A stretch of 64,000 nucleotides of DNA from assembly GCA_965199875.1 (NCBI GenBank), contig OZ241346.1, positions 3,534,001-3,598,000 of the forward strand, read 5' to 3'. Of this stretch, positions 1 through 9,072 are shown one piece after another. The notes beneath the pieces are model-generated. The model was not told the DNA's origin and did no database searches. It saw only the letters and a list, made by a program, of their open reading frames with translations. The stretch's first letter is position 1. Each line of letters starts with the position of its first letter. A program made the position numbers and the translations under genes. This DNA comes from VXYL01 sp965199875. GTDB lineage: Bacteria; Pseudomonadota; Gammaproteobacteria; Pseudomonadales; Azotimanducaceae.

Positions 1-27
1 CGCAACCGCGGCAAGGAGAGTCTTCAT
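1..27 (-). CDS. 5' end of an exported protein gene, cut by the window edge
   Basis: An ATG at 27 reading leftwards opens with MKTLLAAVA, which looks like the first residues of a secretion signal. The sequence CAAGG sits 4 nt upstream and could serve as a weak ribosome binding site. The gene lies 55 bp downstream of the cyclophilin gene on the same strand and could be co-transcribed with it. Only nine codons are present, so no function can be assigned. Confidence 0.4.
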
Positions 28-82
28 CGAACCTTGAGCGGCCCTTGGGATTTGCCCGGCATCATAACACTTGGGCGATCAG

Positions 83-706
83 CTAAGGTGCCTCGCTGTC
101 CGCATCCGCATTGGCGACGCCTCCGCCATTCGCTAGGCGGCGCACGGCTAGAATGGCAATCGGCGTCACCGGTGCGTTCGGCTGGCCGGCCACCGTATCG
201 GTGTCCGTCAGCTCGATGCGCTCGGCAACGTCCTGGCCGCTCGTCACGCGACCGAACACGGTATAGCCGGGTTGCTCCGGCGCGGCATCCAAGTGCGGGT
301 TGTCGACCATGTTGATGTAGAACTGCGAGTCTGCGGAGTCCGGGTCCGAGTGCCGCGCCATGGCCACCGTCCAGCGCAGATTGCGCTGGCCATTGGCGGA
401 TTCGTTGACCACGGTGCGCGGCGGCGGGCGGTAGTTCATGGCCGCGTCGTAGCCGCCCGCCTGGATCATGAAGCCGGGGATGACGCGATGGAACACCAGC
501 CCTGGGTAGAAGCCGTCGTCCACCAGCTGGAGGAAGTTGGCAACGGTTTCCGGCGCCTGCTGCGGCCAGAGCTCGACGGTGATCGAGCCGACGCTGGTGA
601 CGATTTCCACGTTCGGCTGCCTGACGGCATCGCCGCTCTCTGCCGAGGCGGTGCCGAACACGCCGCAAGCCAGCGCGGCGCGGAAGGTTTGCTTGATGCT
701 GCGCAT
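83..706 (-). CDS. Periplasmic cyclophilin-type peptidyl-prolyl cis-trans isomerase
   Basis: The 207-residue product catalyses cis-trans isomerisation of X-Pro bonds and probably acts in the periplasm. Residues 1 to about 23 look like a signal peptide (charged start, then an AALACGVFGTASA core and cleavage region). The cyclophilin fold follows, with VELWPQQAPETVANF at about 44-59 and the family signature FHRVIPGFMIQ at 72-82, including the catalytic Arg74. Typical periplasmic PpiA is about 190 residues; the extra length here is a short Ala/Asp-rich tail. The ATG at 706 is chosen because AAGGAG lies 8 nt upstream and because it places the signal peptide at the N-terminus; the reading frame itself stays open much further upstream. 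It follows pdxJ on the same strand. Confidence 0.9.
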   Translation of the reverse strand: MRSIKQTFRAALACGVFGTASAESGDAVRQPNVEIVTSVGSITVELWPQQAPETVANFLQLVDDGFYPGLVFHRVIPGFMIQAGGYDAAMNYRPPPRTVVNESANGQRNLRWTVAMARHSDPDSADSQFYINMVDNPHLDAAPEQPGYTVFGRVTSGQDVAERIELTDTDTVAGQPNAPVTPIAILAVRRLANGGGVANADADSEAP

Positions 707-765
707 TGGAAAAACTCCTTGTTCGGCTGCGGACGCTGAGTTGGTGGGTGACGACTTGGCGATGC

Positions 766-1539
766 CTAAGGCGACGCGCAGATTTGCAGATAGCGTTTGA
801 CGGTGGCTGCCAGGCCGAGTTCCAACGCGTCGGCGATCAGCGCCTGGCCGATGGACACCTCGGCGATGCCGCCGACGGCCAGCAAGCGCGCCAGATTGTG
901 CAGGTCCAGATCGTGTCCGGCGTTGACGCCAAGTCCCAGTTCGCCAGCGTAGCGGGCCGCGTCTCGATAGCTCGTCCAGCACGCGTTCGTTTCGCGGTCG
1001 TCCAGGCCGCGCTGATGCGCCAGCTGGGCGTAGGGGCCGGTGTAGAGCTCGACACGGTCGGCGCCGACTTCCTTGGCGTGTTCGATCTGCTTCGCCAGCG
1101 GATCCATGAACAGGCTCACCCGCACGCCGAGCGACCGATAGCGAGCGATCGACCGCGCCACCCGCGCCCGCGTGGCGGCGTCGGTCAAGTCCCAGCCGTG
1201 ATCCGAGGTCAGCTGATCGTCGGCATCCGGCACCAGCGTGCATTGCTGCGGGCGGACGCTGTCGATCAGCGAGTCGAAGCCGGGATAGTCGCCGCTGGCA
1301 GCGGCGTGGGGGTTGCCTTCGATGTTGAACTCCGCGTCCGGGAATCCGTCCAGCAGCTCTTTCAGGGCATGAACGTCATCGGCGCGGACGTGCCGGCCGT
1401 CGGGTCGAGGATGCACCGTGATGCCGTTGGCGCCGGCGTCGAGCGCCGTTCGCGAACAGGCGACGACGTCCGGGCGCGAACCGCCGCGGGCATTGCGCAG
1501 CCAAGCCACCTTGTTGACGTTGACCGACAGCGCCGTCAC
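766..1539 (-). CDS. pdxJ: Pyridoxine 5'-phosphate synthase PdxJ
   Basis: PdxJ condenses 1-deoxy-D-xylulose 5-phosphate with 3-amino-2-oxopropyl phosphate to form pyridoxine 5'-phosphate, the ring-forming step of the DXP-dependent vitamin B6 pathway in the cytosol. The 257-residue protein has the usual length and hallmarks: the N-terminal LSVNVNKVAWLRNARGG, the segment GITVHPRPDGRH, the NIEGNP strand, VELYTGPYA near 165-173 and the GLGVNAGHDLDL region near the end. The ATG overlaps the yciB stop codon by 4 bp (ATGA), so translation is probably coupled. In many gammaproteobacteria pdxJ follows recO; here its partner is yciB, a different arrangement. Confidence 0.95.
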   Translation of the reverse strand: MTALSVNVNKVAWLRNARGGSRPDVVACSRTALDAGANGITVHPRPDGRHVRADDVHALKELLDGFPDAEFNIEGNPHAAASGDYPGFDSLIDSVRPQQCTLVPDADDQLTSDHGWDLTDAATRARVARSIARYRSLGVRVSLFMDPLAKQIEHAKEVGADRVELYTGPYAQLAHQRGLDDRETNACWTSYRDAARYAGELGLGVNAGHDLDLHNLARLLAVGGIAEVSIGQALIADALELGLAATVKRYLQICASP

Positions 1540-2147
1540 GTCGCGCCGCCGCTTCCCGCATTGGCCGCGTCTGCCGCCTCGACCGGCTCGCCGTCAAGTT
1601 CGCGCCCGCTCGGCAGGCTCGGCATCTGCCCCGTCGCCGCCAAGTACCAGAAGCTGCCGAGCACCAGCAGGATGGGCATGGCGAAACCGGAAGCGAACTT
1701 GTAGATCACCCACGCCTCCTCGCTGAACTGGTACGCGACGTACAGATTGGCGAAACCAGCCGCCGCCATCGCGCCGGCCCAACCCCAGGACAGTGCCCGC
1801 CAGGCGCGCTCCGGCAAAACCAGCGTCTTGCCCAGCGCCCGCTGCACGTAGTTGCCCTTGCCCACGAAGCGGCTGCCAGCGAGGGCGACGGCCATCAGCC
1901 AGCAGACGATGCTCGGCTTCCACTGGATGAACAGCGGATCGCGGAAGGCCAGCGTCATCGTTCCAAACAGCAGCGCCCCCCAGAACACCAGCCACATCTG
2001 CCCGCCGACGGGCTGCCGCCTGAGCTTGAGAAACGCCACTTGCCCTGCGGCGGCAACCATCAAGGCGACGGTGGCCATATAGATGTCGGTGGCCAGGTAG
2101 ACCCCGAAGAAGGCGAAGACGGGCAGAAGGTCGAACAGTTGCTTCAT
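1536..2147 (-). CDS. yciB: Inner-membrane septation protein A (YciB/IspZ family)
   Basis: This 203-residue, very hydrophobic protein belongs to the YciB/IspZ family, inner-membrane proteins linked to cell-envelope synthesis and septation in proteobacteria. The opening MKQLFDLLPVFAFFGVY is the family's characteristic start, and several membrane segments follow: the helix around VALMVAAAGQVAFL, the FWGALLFGTMTLAF segment, the WKPSIVCWLMAVAL segment, WGWAGAMAAAGFANLYVAY, and a last helix near ILLVLGSFWYLAATG. The C-terminal tail is longer than usual and Ala/Glu-rich. The ATG at 2147 is preferred over an upstream in-frame TTG at 2171 because it matches the family N-terminus. No clear ribosome binding site is visible. 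It overlaps pdxJ by 4 bp. Confidence 0.9.
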   Translation of the reverse strand: MKQLFDLLPVFAFFGVYLATDIYMATVALMVAAAGQVAFLKLRRQPVGGQMWLVFWGALLFGTMTLAFRDPLFIQWKPSIVCWLMAVALAGSRFVGKGNYVQRALGKTLVLPERAWRALSWGWAGAMAAAGFANLYVAYQFSEEAWVIYKFASGFAMPILLVLGSFWYLAATGQMPSLPSGRELDGEPVEAADAANAGSGGAT

Positions 2148-2305
2148 TGCTGGGCAGGCGTGCGGTTCCAAGGGCAGCCGTCTATGTTAACGGTTGTGCC
2201 GGCGTTGGTTCGACTTCCGCGCATGAATTTCCAACCGGCGTGACACCCGGTTCACGATGCAAAGGATGGCGGTCGCGCATCCGCTTCGCCTCGTCCCGCT
2301 CGGTC

Positions 2306-3502
2306 CTACTGGTTTGGCTTGCTGTCCATCCTCCTCCGTTGTTCATGGCGCATCCAGTCCTGCATGTAGCCGTGGAACGATGGGATGCCAAAGGAGAGTT
2401 CCGAGCGGGCGTTCCTGGTGAGCACGCCATGTTCGATGGCCTCCCGCACCACCCTGGCACCGTCGAACGAGGCTTCGTCGAGAGCCTTGGTCGTTGCGTC
2501 GATGTCCAGGATGTCGCCGCCCCGCTTGGCCATCGCGCCGATCACCGTCAGCATGGCCCTGCTGTTGGACATGAGCCGCAAGCGCCCTTCGTAGTACGCC
2601 ACCCTCGCCTCGTCGCCCATGGCAAGGGCCTGGGCCAACGGCGCTCCTTCGGCCAGGCAGCCATGATGCGAAATCGCTTCGCAGGCGCCGGCCAAATAGC
2701 CGTGGACGTGCTGCGGAAATCCCATGGACGCTTGCGCCAGCTCCTTCGCGCAGAGCTCCGGGACTTCATGCCCCAGCGCCAGCAGGCCGTCGTAGACCGC
2801 CTCGAACGTCTCCTCGGGCGCCAACGGCCCAAGGTTGAACTCCTCGGCCACCCTTGAGATGCCAGCTGCGCCCTCTGGACTCGAGAGCACTTCCGGCGTG
2901 TGCTGCAAGCCGATGCCAAGCACCATCATCGGACAGTCCGGCACCCCTTGGTGCAGCACGCGCAATGCGCCCATGCCCGCCGCCGACACGGTTTGCAGTT
3001 CGTCGATGGTGACGACGAGCGCCTTGCCGTGCCAAGCGCCAGCGGCCACGGATTCGCTCAGCAGCTCCGCCAAGTCGTGGGTCTTGCGCACGCGGTCCAG
3101 CGAGACTTTGGCCTTCGCAATGCCTATCCCTCCGCCGAGGGCTGTTGCTTTCGCGTCCAGGTCGGCAACCTTCCGGCCGGCGGACTCGCTGCCGAGCGCC
3201 CGCATGATCGCCATGAAGACGACGACGTCGTCCGCTGCCAGCGTGCCGGGCAACATGCTCTTCCAGAAGACCCTTCGAGGGCCTTCGCGCTTGGTCGCGT
3301 CGCGGGCGAACTTGAGCCCCAGATGCGTCTTGCCGACCCCTTGCACGCCCGTGACGAGGGACAAGCCAGCCTCCGCGCTGGCACTGGCGCACAGCGCATC
3401 CAAGCGCCGATTCAGCGCCGCCAGTTCCACGCTTCGACCGGCGAAGTGCGGCGGCGCGTCGCGTTGCGTGCCCAGTTCCCTGTGCTGGCCGGAAGCGCCC
3501 AT
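2306..3502 (-). CDS. Orphan P-loop ATPase of AAA/STAND type, unknown role
   Basis: The 398-residue protein has a Walker A motif GVQGVGKT at 52-59 and a Walker B strand ALVVTIDE at 161-169, so it should bind and hydrolyse ATP. It resembles AAA/STAND-type regulatory ATPases in which an N-terminal nucleotide-binding domain is followed by helical and winged-helix-like regions; the C-terminal part (about 300-380) could be such a helix-turn-helix, but this is inference. No partner domain such as a nuclease, protease or TPR array is fused to it. It lies 113 bp downstream of the large subtilase gene, same strand. There is no ribosome binding site, but TATACT lies 8 nt before the ATG, suggesting its own promoter and a leaderless message. 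Confidence 0.75.
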   Translation of the reverse strand: MGASGQHRELGTQRDAPPHFAGRSVELAALNRRLDALCASASAEAGLSLVTGVQGVGKTHLGLKFARDATKREGPRRVFWKSMLPGTLAADDVVVFMAIMRALGSESAGRKVADLDAKATALGGGIGIAKAKVSLDRVRKTHDLAELLSESVAAGAWHGKALVVTIDELQTVSAAGMGALRVLHQGVPDCPMMVLGIGLQHTPEVLSSPEGAAGISRVAEEFNLGPLAPEETFEAVYDGLLALGHEVPELCAKELAQASMGFPQHVHGYLAGACEAISHHGCLAEGAPLAQALAMGDEARVAYYEGRLRLMSNSRAMLTVIGAMAKRGGDILDIDATTKALDEASFDGARVVREAIEHGVLTRNARSELSFGIPSFHGYMQDWMRHEQRRRMDSKPNQ

Positions 3503-3510
3503 GCCATTGG

Positions 3511-3516
3511 AGTATA
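3511..3516 (-). promoter_or_regulatory. -10-like hexamer just upstream of the orphan ATPase
   Basis: TATACT (5 of 6 matches to the sigma-70 -10 consensus) ends 8 nt before the ATG at 3502. A transcript starting at the usual distance would begin almost at the start codon, which fits the absence of a ribosome binding site. No convincing -35 box is visible. Confidence 0.4.
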
Positions 3517-3615
3517 CGCACTTGCGCCGCGGGGCCGCCGGCTGCGGCGCCGCTGCGCACGTCGTCGAGCAACTCGTGGCCGCTCCGACAAGGCGTGTAC
3601 GGCTAACGCCCGTGA

Positions 3616-6600
3616 CTACCCGCTTGACGGCTCGCCACGGCCTTGCGCCGCTTCCGGCAAGTCGTTGCCGACTCGCTCGAAGTGCAGGATCGCGCCTGTC
3701 TCCGCGTCGAACAGGTAGGCGTGCCTGCCGTCCGGGCTGGCCAGCAGTTCGCTCGGCGACGGGAACTTGGGAACGTGGTTGTTGAAGCGGTCGGGGCGCC
3801 AGTTGGCGAGGTAGTCGGCAGCCCGCGGCCTCGCTTCTTCGGCTTCGCCGCGCAGCGCCACCACGAAGGCGGAGTTGCGGCAGAAGGCGTCCAGCGCCTT
3901 GCCGTCGGCCCGGGCCGAGGCGAGCTCGCATGAGCCGCCGAGCATGGCGTTGCTGAAAGACCACAGCGTCTCCACGTGCTCGAACTCCGTTGGCGTGGTT
4001 CGCCTGAACACATCCGCGTCGCCCCCGCGGGTGACGGCGAACAGGAAGCGGTCCTCGCCGCCGATGGCGATGGTGGTTGTCGTGTTGTACAGCCAGATGT
4101 CGGCCTGCTCTCCCGGCGTCAACGCGCCGTTATCTGCGTTGATGGCGAAGATGCGCAGCGTGTCTCCCTCGGCGGCGTAGAGGTAGCCGTCCTTGGTGAG
4201 CACCGCGCCCGAGATCGCTTGCTCTGGTGTGTATTGCGTCGTTTCGCTCGGCAACCTGCCGTCGTCGCCCAAGTCGAGCAGGGCGATGTCGCCATCGCGC
4301 TCGAAATACACGAACGAACTCGTCGCGTGCAGCAACGCCCAGTCGACGTCGTCGCAAGCGGAGGACTCGTCCACCGCCAGAATCTCGCCATCGTCTTGCA
4401 GAACTAGGCGCGAGTCGTCTGCCGGAGCAAGCCGCCGCCATGCGCAGTCCTGGAGGTTGACGTACAGCTTTTCTCGGCGCGGATCCCAAAGCAGCGCGTT
4501 CGCGTCCGTCAGCGGAACGCCGTCCAGCTGGGCGATCGGCGTTCCGCTGGGCGTCAGCGCACCGCTGTTCGCGTCCCGCTGAAGCACGTGCAGACCGTTC
4601 GGCGACGCCATGTACAGCGCTTCGCCGCGATCCTCGAAAGCCATCTTGAGGGTTGGGCTGGACACGTTGCCGAGTTCCAGCGCGTCTGCCTTCAAGGTGC
4701 CCGCATAGCGCAGCCAAGTCGGCGCTTCGGTTTCCTGCCAGCGCAGCTTCAGCTCGGACGTCCCTTGCAGGCTCAAGAGCCCCAGCCGAACGAGGTAGCG
4801 CTGGCCCTCCACGGCGCTGAACTGCACTTCGGCAAGGTCCCACGGCGCGTCGGGCGAACGCCAGTTGCCGACGCTCTTCGCCAGCAGCTGCAAGCCGCCA
4901 TCGCCGTCCGGGAGGTACACGGCAAGGGTCGCCGTGTGGCCGTCCTCGATCCAGAACCGCATCCAGCCGGCGGACGTGGGCGTGATCTCCCACCACAGCG
5001 ACGAACGGCCCAGCGCGCCGGTTCGCTCGCCCTGCTCGACGGTGCCGTAGATGGCCAGGACCGTTGAAGATCCGCTCGACTCGGCGATGGTTGCTGCCGT
5101 GGCGATGTCGTCGTTTGCCGGAGTCTGCCCCCACGCCACGCTGGCACCGCCACCGGTAAACTCGATCGAGTCTGGTTCGCCAAGGTCGTAGCCCACGGAA
5201 ATCCAGTAGCGCGTTCCCTCGACGGCGTCGAACGTCAGCTCGCGCAACGCCCGGTCGCCAACCGCCACGGGCCGCAGTGCTGCGAGGGTGGTTGTCGCCG
5301 ACTCGTTCTCCAGACCATCGGCGGCGAAGACGGCCAGGCGCAGCCGATTGCCGAGCCGCCAAGTGAACCGGCCGGACGACGGCGCCTGCCAAACCCACCA
5401 GCGGGTCCTCACTCCGGACTGGACCGGCTCGTCCGGCTCGACGCTTTCGCCAGTGGACAGCCAGTGCGTGCCTTCTTCTCCTTCCAGCGCTTCCGCGTTG
5501 GCGAAGTCGTTGTTGTTGCCAACGACGCTTCCGCTCTGGTTCTTCCACTGAAGCGTGAAACGGCGCCCGGCCTCGAATGCGTCTTCGGCCGCCACCGCGA
5601 AGTGATAGGACACGCCGGCCTTGACGGGCACCAGCGCCGAGTCGATCTTGCCCCCCGAGACGAGTCGCAAGGACGCGACCTCGTCGCCCACGAAAACCAG
5701 CACGAAGGCGCCGTCGGCGGAGATTCGCCAGTAGCCGTCTTCGGGCGCGCTCCAGCGGTACCACACCGTCGCCGCCAAGGCGCCCACGCGCTCTCCGGGT
5801 TCCAAGGTCGCGCCGAAGTTGCTGCCGGAGATTTCGCCCTCTGCACCCTCGAGCGCCGTAGCGGTCGCGAAGTCGTCGTTGTCGGGCCGCGGGCCCTGGG
5901 CCCAGTGCAGCGTTGCGGCGCCGACACCCTGGGCGGCAGCCGTCAATTCGCCGCCGCCGGCAACGCTGACGCGAATGCGGTAGGCCACGCCTTCCTCGGC
6001 AAAGATCGAACCTCCCCACTTGCGGGAAATCAGAGGCTCCAGCCCGGCAACGTGGTCGCCAACGAACACGTCGAGATACGCCGTTCCGCCGCCGCTGGCC
6101 TCGTTCCTGTAGATGCCGAAACGGGTCGGAGCAGAGGCCGGCGCCGTCCACTCGTACCACAGCGAGCCCATCGGTCGGGACCTTGCCCCCCGGTACGGAG
6201 GCTCTCCAGGTTCGAAAGTGGCTTGCTGCAAGTCGAGTTCGACGCTGCCGCCGCCGGCGTCCAAGGTGGCGGCGTCGGCGAAGTCGTCGTTCGCCGGCGG
6301 CGTCGCCTTGGCAGGCGGGTCCGCAGCGCCGGCGTCGGCTCCCGGCAGGGCAACGGACGCGACGGCCGGCCGGGCGTTCCAGCTGTTGGCATTGAAATAG
6401 AGCCGCGCCGGCTGGTCGCCCAGATCGACGAAGTCCAGCACCACTTGCTGCTGCTCGCCAACGCCGATTTCGCCAAGTTCCACGCCGGACACGTAGCCTG
6501 TCGTTGGGCGCACCACGCCGTCCTCGCTCTCGACGTCGCGGACGTTGATGGAAGAGTTGCACCATTCGCCGCTGGCGTACTGGCACGTCGCGTACAGGCG

Positions 6601-8994
6601 AACGCCGGCGGCGACGTAGGAGTCCGTGGTCACCGTCAGCGCCACTTCGTGGCCGCGCACTTCGTCGACGGCGATGCGCAGACTCGGCGTGGATTCGCCG
6701 CGGACGACCTGCCAGGCAACGCCCACTCGCGGCGCTGCGGTGTAGATGCGGCGGGGCACCGCCTTGATGCGGTAGGTTCCTGGCGACGGATTCCTGACGA
6801 TGATCCACTCCACGTTGTCGACACGCGACAACGAGGCGTGTTCGCCGCAGGCGGCTTCCAGACAGTCGCCGTCCTTGTCCAGATAGAGATCGAGGTCGTT
6901 CAGCACGGCGCTGCCAATGGTGTCCGCTGGCGGTTCGTCCCAAGCCATCACCACGTCGAGACGGGCCGCCCCTTCGGGCACGGTGATTTCCCGATATCCG
7001 TAGCTGCCCTCGTCCATCGACGCGCTGGCAGCGCCGCTGGTCCAGCCGTCCGGCGCATCCCTTTGCAGCACGCTGGTGCGCGCGGACACCTTGCCGAGGC
7101 CGTAGCGCGCCTGCAATGCTCCTGGCCCGCCGCTGTTGCTGGCCGGAAACGCGCTCGCGGCGTCCAGCCAGGCGTCGACTTTGATCGCAGCCGCCATCAG
7201 CCGCGCCCGGGCCAGCGCCGGATGCTCCCGGTGTTCGGGTACGGCGTCCATCAGCAGAGCCGCAACGCCGGCAGTGGCCGGAGAAGCCATGCTCGTGCCG
7301 CTGAAGCTGACGTAGTTGCCCCGGCTGCCGTTTCCCTGGGCGGAGTAGACGTCGACTCCGATGGCAACCACATGCGGTATCAGACGGCCGTCGAAGGTGG
7401 GTCCTCGGCTGCTGAAGCCTGCCACCTCGCCGCTGTCGACCGTTGCGCCAACCGACAAGGAGTTCTTGGCCGCTGCGTAGTCCGAGAAGCTGTACTCGCC
7501 GGAGTTCGAGTTGGCGACGACGTAGAGCTGGCGGTGCGCCCACGCCACCGCGTCGAGTTTGCGCTCGTCGTAGCTGCGCCCCCGCCAGTATCGGCTGTCG
7601 AGGGCGAGGCTCATGTTGACGATCAGCGGTTTGACTTCGGCGACTCCCGAACCTGCGGCCGCGCATGCGGACGGCCTGGCAAGCCAGTCCATGCCCCGGG
7701 CGATGTCGGCGCCCGAGCCGAAGCCGAAACGGCTGAGCACCTTGGCGAAACGAACGTGCGCCACCGCCGGCGCCATCCCGGCGTAGCGCGCTTCCACGAA
7801 GCCGTTGCCGACCATGGTGCCCGTGACGTGCGTGCCGTGCCCGTTTTCGTCCATCCAGAGGTCGGCGTCTTCGGAAGCGTCATGGATGAAGTTGGCCGCG
7901 CAGATGCTCTGGCGATGCGTGGCGATGTCCAGATGGTTGGCGTTCAGGCCGCTGTCCATGACGGCGATGGGAACCGAACCGCCGCCGGTGCCGGCGAAGA
8001 GTCCGGCGGTACCGTCGTGAACGCGCACGGCATCCGCGCCAAGGCCGGGGACCGCGGTGTCGTGCGCAGCCTGGTACGCGCCCAGGGGCTCTACCGCCAG
8101 CGTGAAGTCGGCGGCGATGATGGCGTCCAGGCTGCTGGCATCGACGTTGGCCGTGTAGGCCCGGGTATCCGGGTCGAAGCGCCCGACCACGGCGCCGAGC
8201 GCCCGCAGCGCTTGGCCGAAGCGCCCATCGGGGTCGCCCGCCATCAGCGTGACGAACACCGAATGCCGTTCGTAGGGGCGGCTTTGCACTTCTTGCAGAA
8301 ACTCGCCAGCCACCTTGCGCGGCGGCGGCATGACGCCAACGCCGTCCACCGCCTCCAAATCCAGCAAGGCGTTCAGCCGCGCCTCGCTGGTGGGCAGCTG
8401 GACGCGCACCAGGCGTCCGGCGCTGCCGAGCACGGCGATTCGGTGCGCACCGCTGCCCGGCAGATCGCCGACGTCGGCGCCGTCCGCCAAACGCAGCCAG
8501 CCGAACACCCGGTCGCGCTGCGACTGCGCAACTTGCTGTGCCTGCCGGTGCGCGATGGCAGCGGCATCCGCTTGCGGAAACAGCCAGCGCAGGTCGTCCG
8601 CGGCATCCGACGTCCTGGCCGGCGTGGTGCGGGGCTGGTAGGCGGCTTTGTCCAGCGCCACCGGTGCGCTGGCGAAGGCAAATCCGTCCGGCGGCACGGG
8701 GCGAGGCGAAGGATAGGGCATGCTGGCGGCAGCGACGGCGGGCGCGGCCTGCACGCGCACGGGCCGTATCTCGCCTTCGCTCTCGTCGTTGATGCGCCGT
8801 TGCGCTTGCGTGGCGATCGGCCGCTCGTCGGCGGCGCTTGGCGTTGCTGCGAAAGATCCGCCGGGAGCGGAACGCGGGTTCGGCGGCGCGTCGTTCTGCG
8901 GGCGGGACCAAGGGTCGGTAGCGACCAACACCACGATCAACGACACGGCAATCGCCAGCCCGAGCACTGCGCCGGTGCTTCCTCTGCTGTGCAT
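3616..8994 (-). CDS. Giant secreted S8 subtilisin-like protease with four NDDF modules and a C-terminal beta-propeller
   Basis: The 1792-residue protein is a subtilase that should be exported and cut extracellular or periplasmic proteins. An N-terminal hydrophobic segment (about 9-26) is a signal or anchor. A prodomain-like region precedes the peptidase, whose triad is complete: Asp347 (VMDSG), His386 (GHGTHV) and Ser568 (GTSMASP). A beta-sandwich P-domain-like region follows to about 890. Four repeated modules start near residues 902, 1038, 1160 and 1294; each opens with NDDF or a variant and contains an EPGE-type turn and a W-W/Y-x-W-x-A-P strand, suggesting carbohydrate- or surface-binding sandwiches. 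From about 1425 to the end the sequence looks like a WD/lactonase-type beta-propeller. AAGGGAGG provides a strong ribosome binding site. It stands alone. Confidence 0.9.
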   Translation of the reverse strand: MHSRGSTGAVLGLAIAVSLIVVLVATDPWSRPQNDAPPNPRSAPGGSFAATPSAADERPIATQAQRRINDESEGEIRPVRVQAAPAVAAASMPYPSPRPVPPDGFAFASAPVALDKAAYQPRTTPARTSDAADDLRWLFPQADAAAIAHRQAQQVAQSQRDRVFGWLRLADGADVGDLPGSGAHRIAVLGSAGRLVRVQLPTSEARLNALLDLEAVDGVGVMPPPRKVAGEFLQEVQSRPYERHSVFVTLMAGDPDGRFGQALRALGAVVGRFDPDTRAYTANVDASSLDAIIAADFTLAVEPLGAYQAAHDTAVPGLGADAVRVHDGTAGLFAGTGGGSVPIAVMDSGLNANHLDIATHRQSICAANFIHDASEDADLWMDENGHGTHVTGTMVGNGFVEARYAGMAPAVAHVRFAKVLSRFGFGSGADIARGMDWLARPSACAAAGSGVAEVKPLIVNMSLALDSRYWRGRSYDERKLDAVAWAHRQLYVVANSNSGEYSFSDYAAAKNSLSVGATVDSGEVAGFSSRGPTFDGRLIPHVVAIGVDVYSAQGNGSRGNYVSFSGTSMASPATAGVAALLMDAVPEHREHPALARARLMAAAIKVDAWLDAASAFPASNSGGPGALQARYGLGKVSARTSVLQRDAPDGWTSGAASASMDEGSYGYREITVPEGAARLDVVMAWDEPPADTIGSAVLNDLDLYLDKDGDCLEAACGEHASLSRVDNVEWIIVRNPSPGTYRIKAVPRRIYTAAPRVGVAWQVVRGESTPSLRIAVDEVRGHEVALTVTTDSYVAAGVRLYATCQYASGEWCNSSINVRDVESEDGVVRPTTGYVSGVELGEIGVGEQQQVVLDFVDLGDQPARLYFNANSWNARPAVASVALPGADAGAADPPAKATPPANDDFADAATLDAGGGSVELDLQQATFEPGEPPYRGARSRPMGSLWYEWTAPASAPTRFGIYRNEASGGGTAYLDVFVGDHVAGLEPLISRKWGGSIFAEEGVAYRIRVSVAGGGELTAAAQGVGAATLHWAQGPRPDNDDFATATALEGAEGEISGSNFGATLEPGERVGALAATVWYRWSAPEDGYWRISADGAFVLVFVGDEVASLRLVSGGKIDSALVPVKAGVSYHFAVAAEDAFEAGRRFTLQWKNQSGSVVGNNNDFANAEALEGEEGTHWLSTGESVEPDEPVQSGVRTRWWVWQAPSSGRFTWRLGNRLRLAVFAADGLENESATTTLAALRPVAVGDRALRELTFDAVEGTRYWISVGYDLGEPDSIEFTGGGASVAWGQTPANDDIATAATIAESSGSSTVLAIYGTVEQGERTGALGRSSLWWEITPTSAGWMRFWIEDGHTATLAVYLPDGDGGLQLLAKSVGNWRSPDAPWDLAEVQFSAVEGQRYLVRLGLLSLQGTSELKLRWQETEAPTWLRYAGTLKADALELGNVSSPTLKMAFEDRGEALYMASPNGLHVLQRDANSGALTPSGTPIAQLDGVPLTDANALLWDPRREKLYVNLQDCAWRRLAPADDSRLVLQDDGEILAVDESSACDDVDWALLHATSSFVYFERDGDIALLDLGDDGRLPSETTQYTPEQAISGAVLTKDGYLYAAEGDTLRIFAINADNGALTPGEQADIWLYNTTTTIAIGGEDRFLFAVTRGGDADVFRRTTPTEFEHVETLWSFSNAMLGGSCELASARADGKALDAFCRNSAFVVALRGEAEEARPRAADYLANWRPDRFNNHVPKFPSPSELLASPDGRHAYLFDAETGAILHFERVGNDLPEAAQGRGEPSSG

Positions 8995-9012
8995 CGCTTA
9001 CCTCCCTTGTGC

Positions 9013-9029
9013 GCGTCCGTCTCGGACGC
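9013..9029 (-). promoter_or_regulatory. Perfect 7-bp hairpin next to the subtilase ribosome binding site
   Basis: GCGTCCG and CGGACGC form a perfect stem with a 3-nt loop between the CoA-transferase stop and the subtilase start. There is no U-tract, so a rho-independent terminator is unlikely. Lying immediately 5' of the AAGGGAGG site, it could affect translation or mRNA stability. This is inference. Confidence 0.3.
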
Positions 9030-9072
9030 ACTCTAGTGGTTCGATTTCGATTCGACTGCTCGCTCGCAGCCG

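Noticed and set aside
5464..9036. Long plus-strand open frame of 1190 codons
   Set aside because: It is the antisense shadow of the subtilase gene, with Arg/His/Val-rich low-complexity translation.
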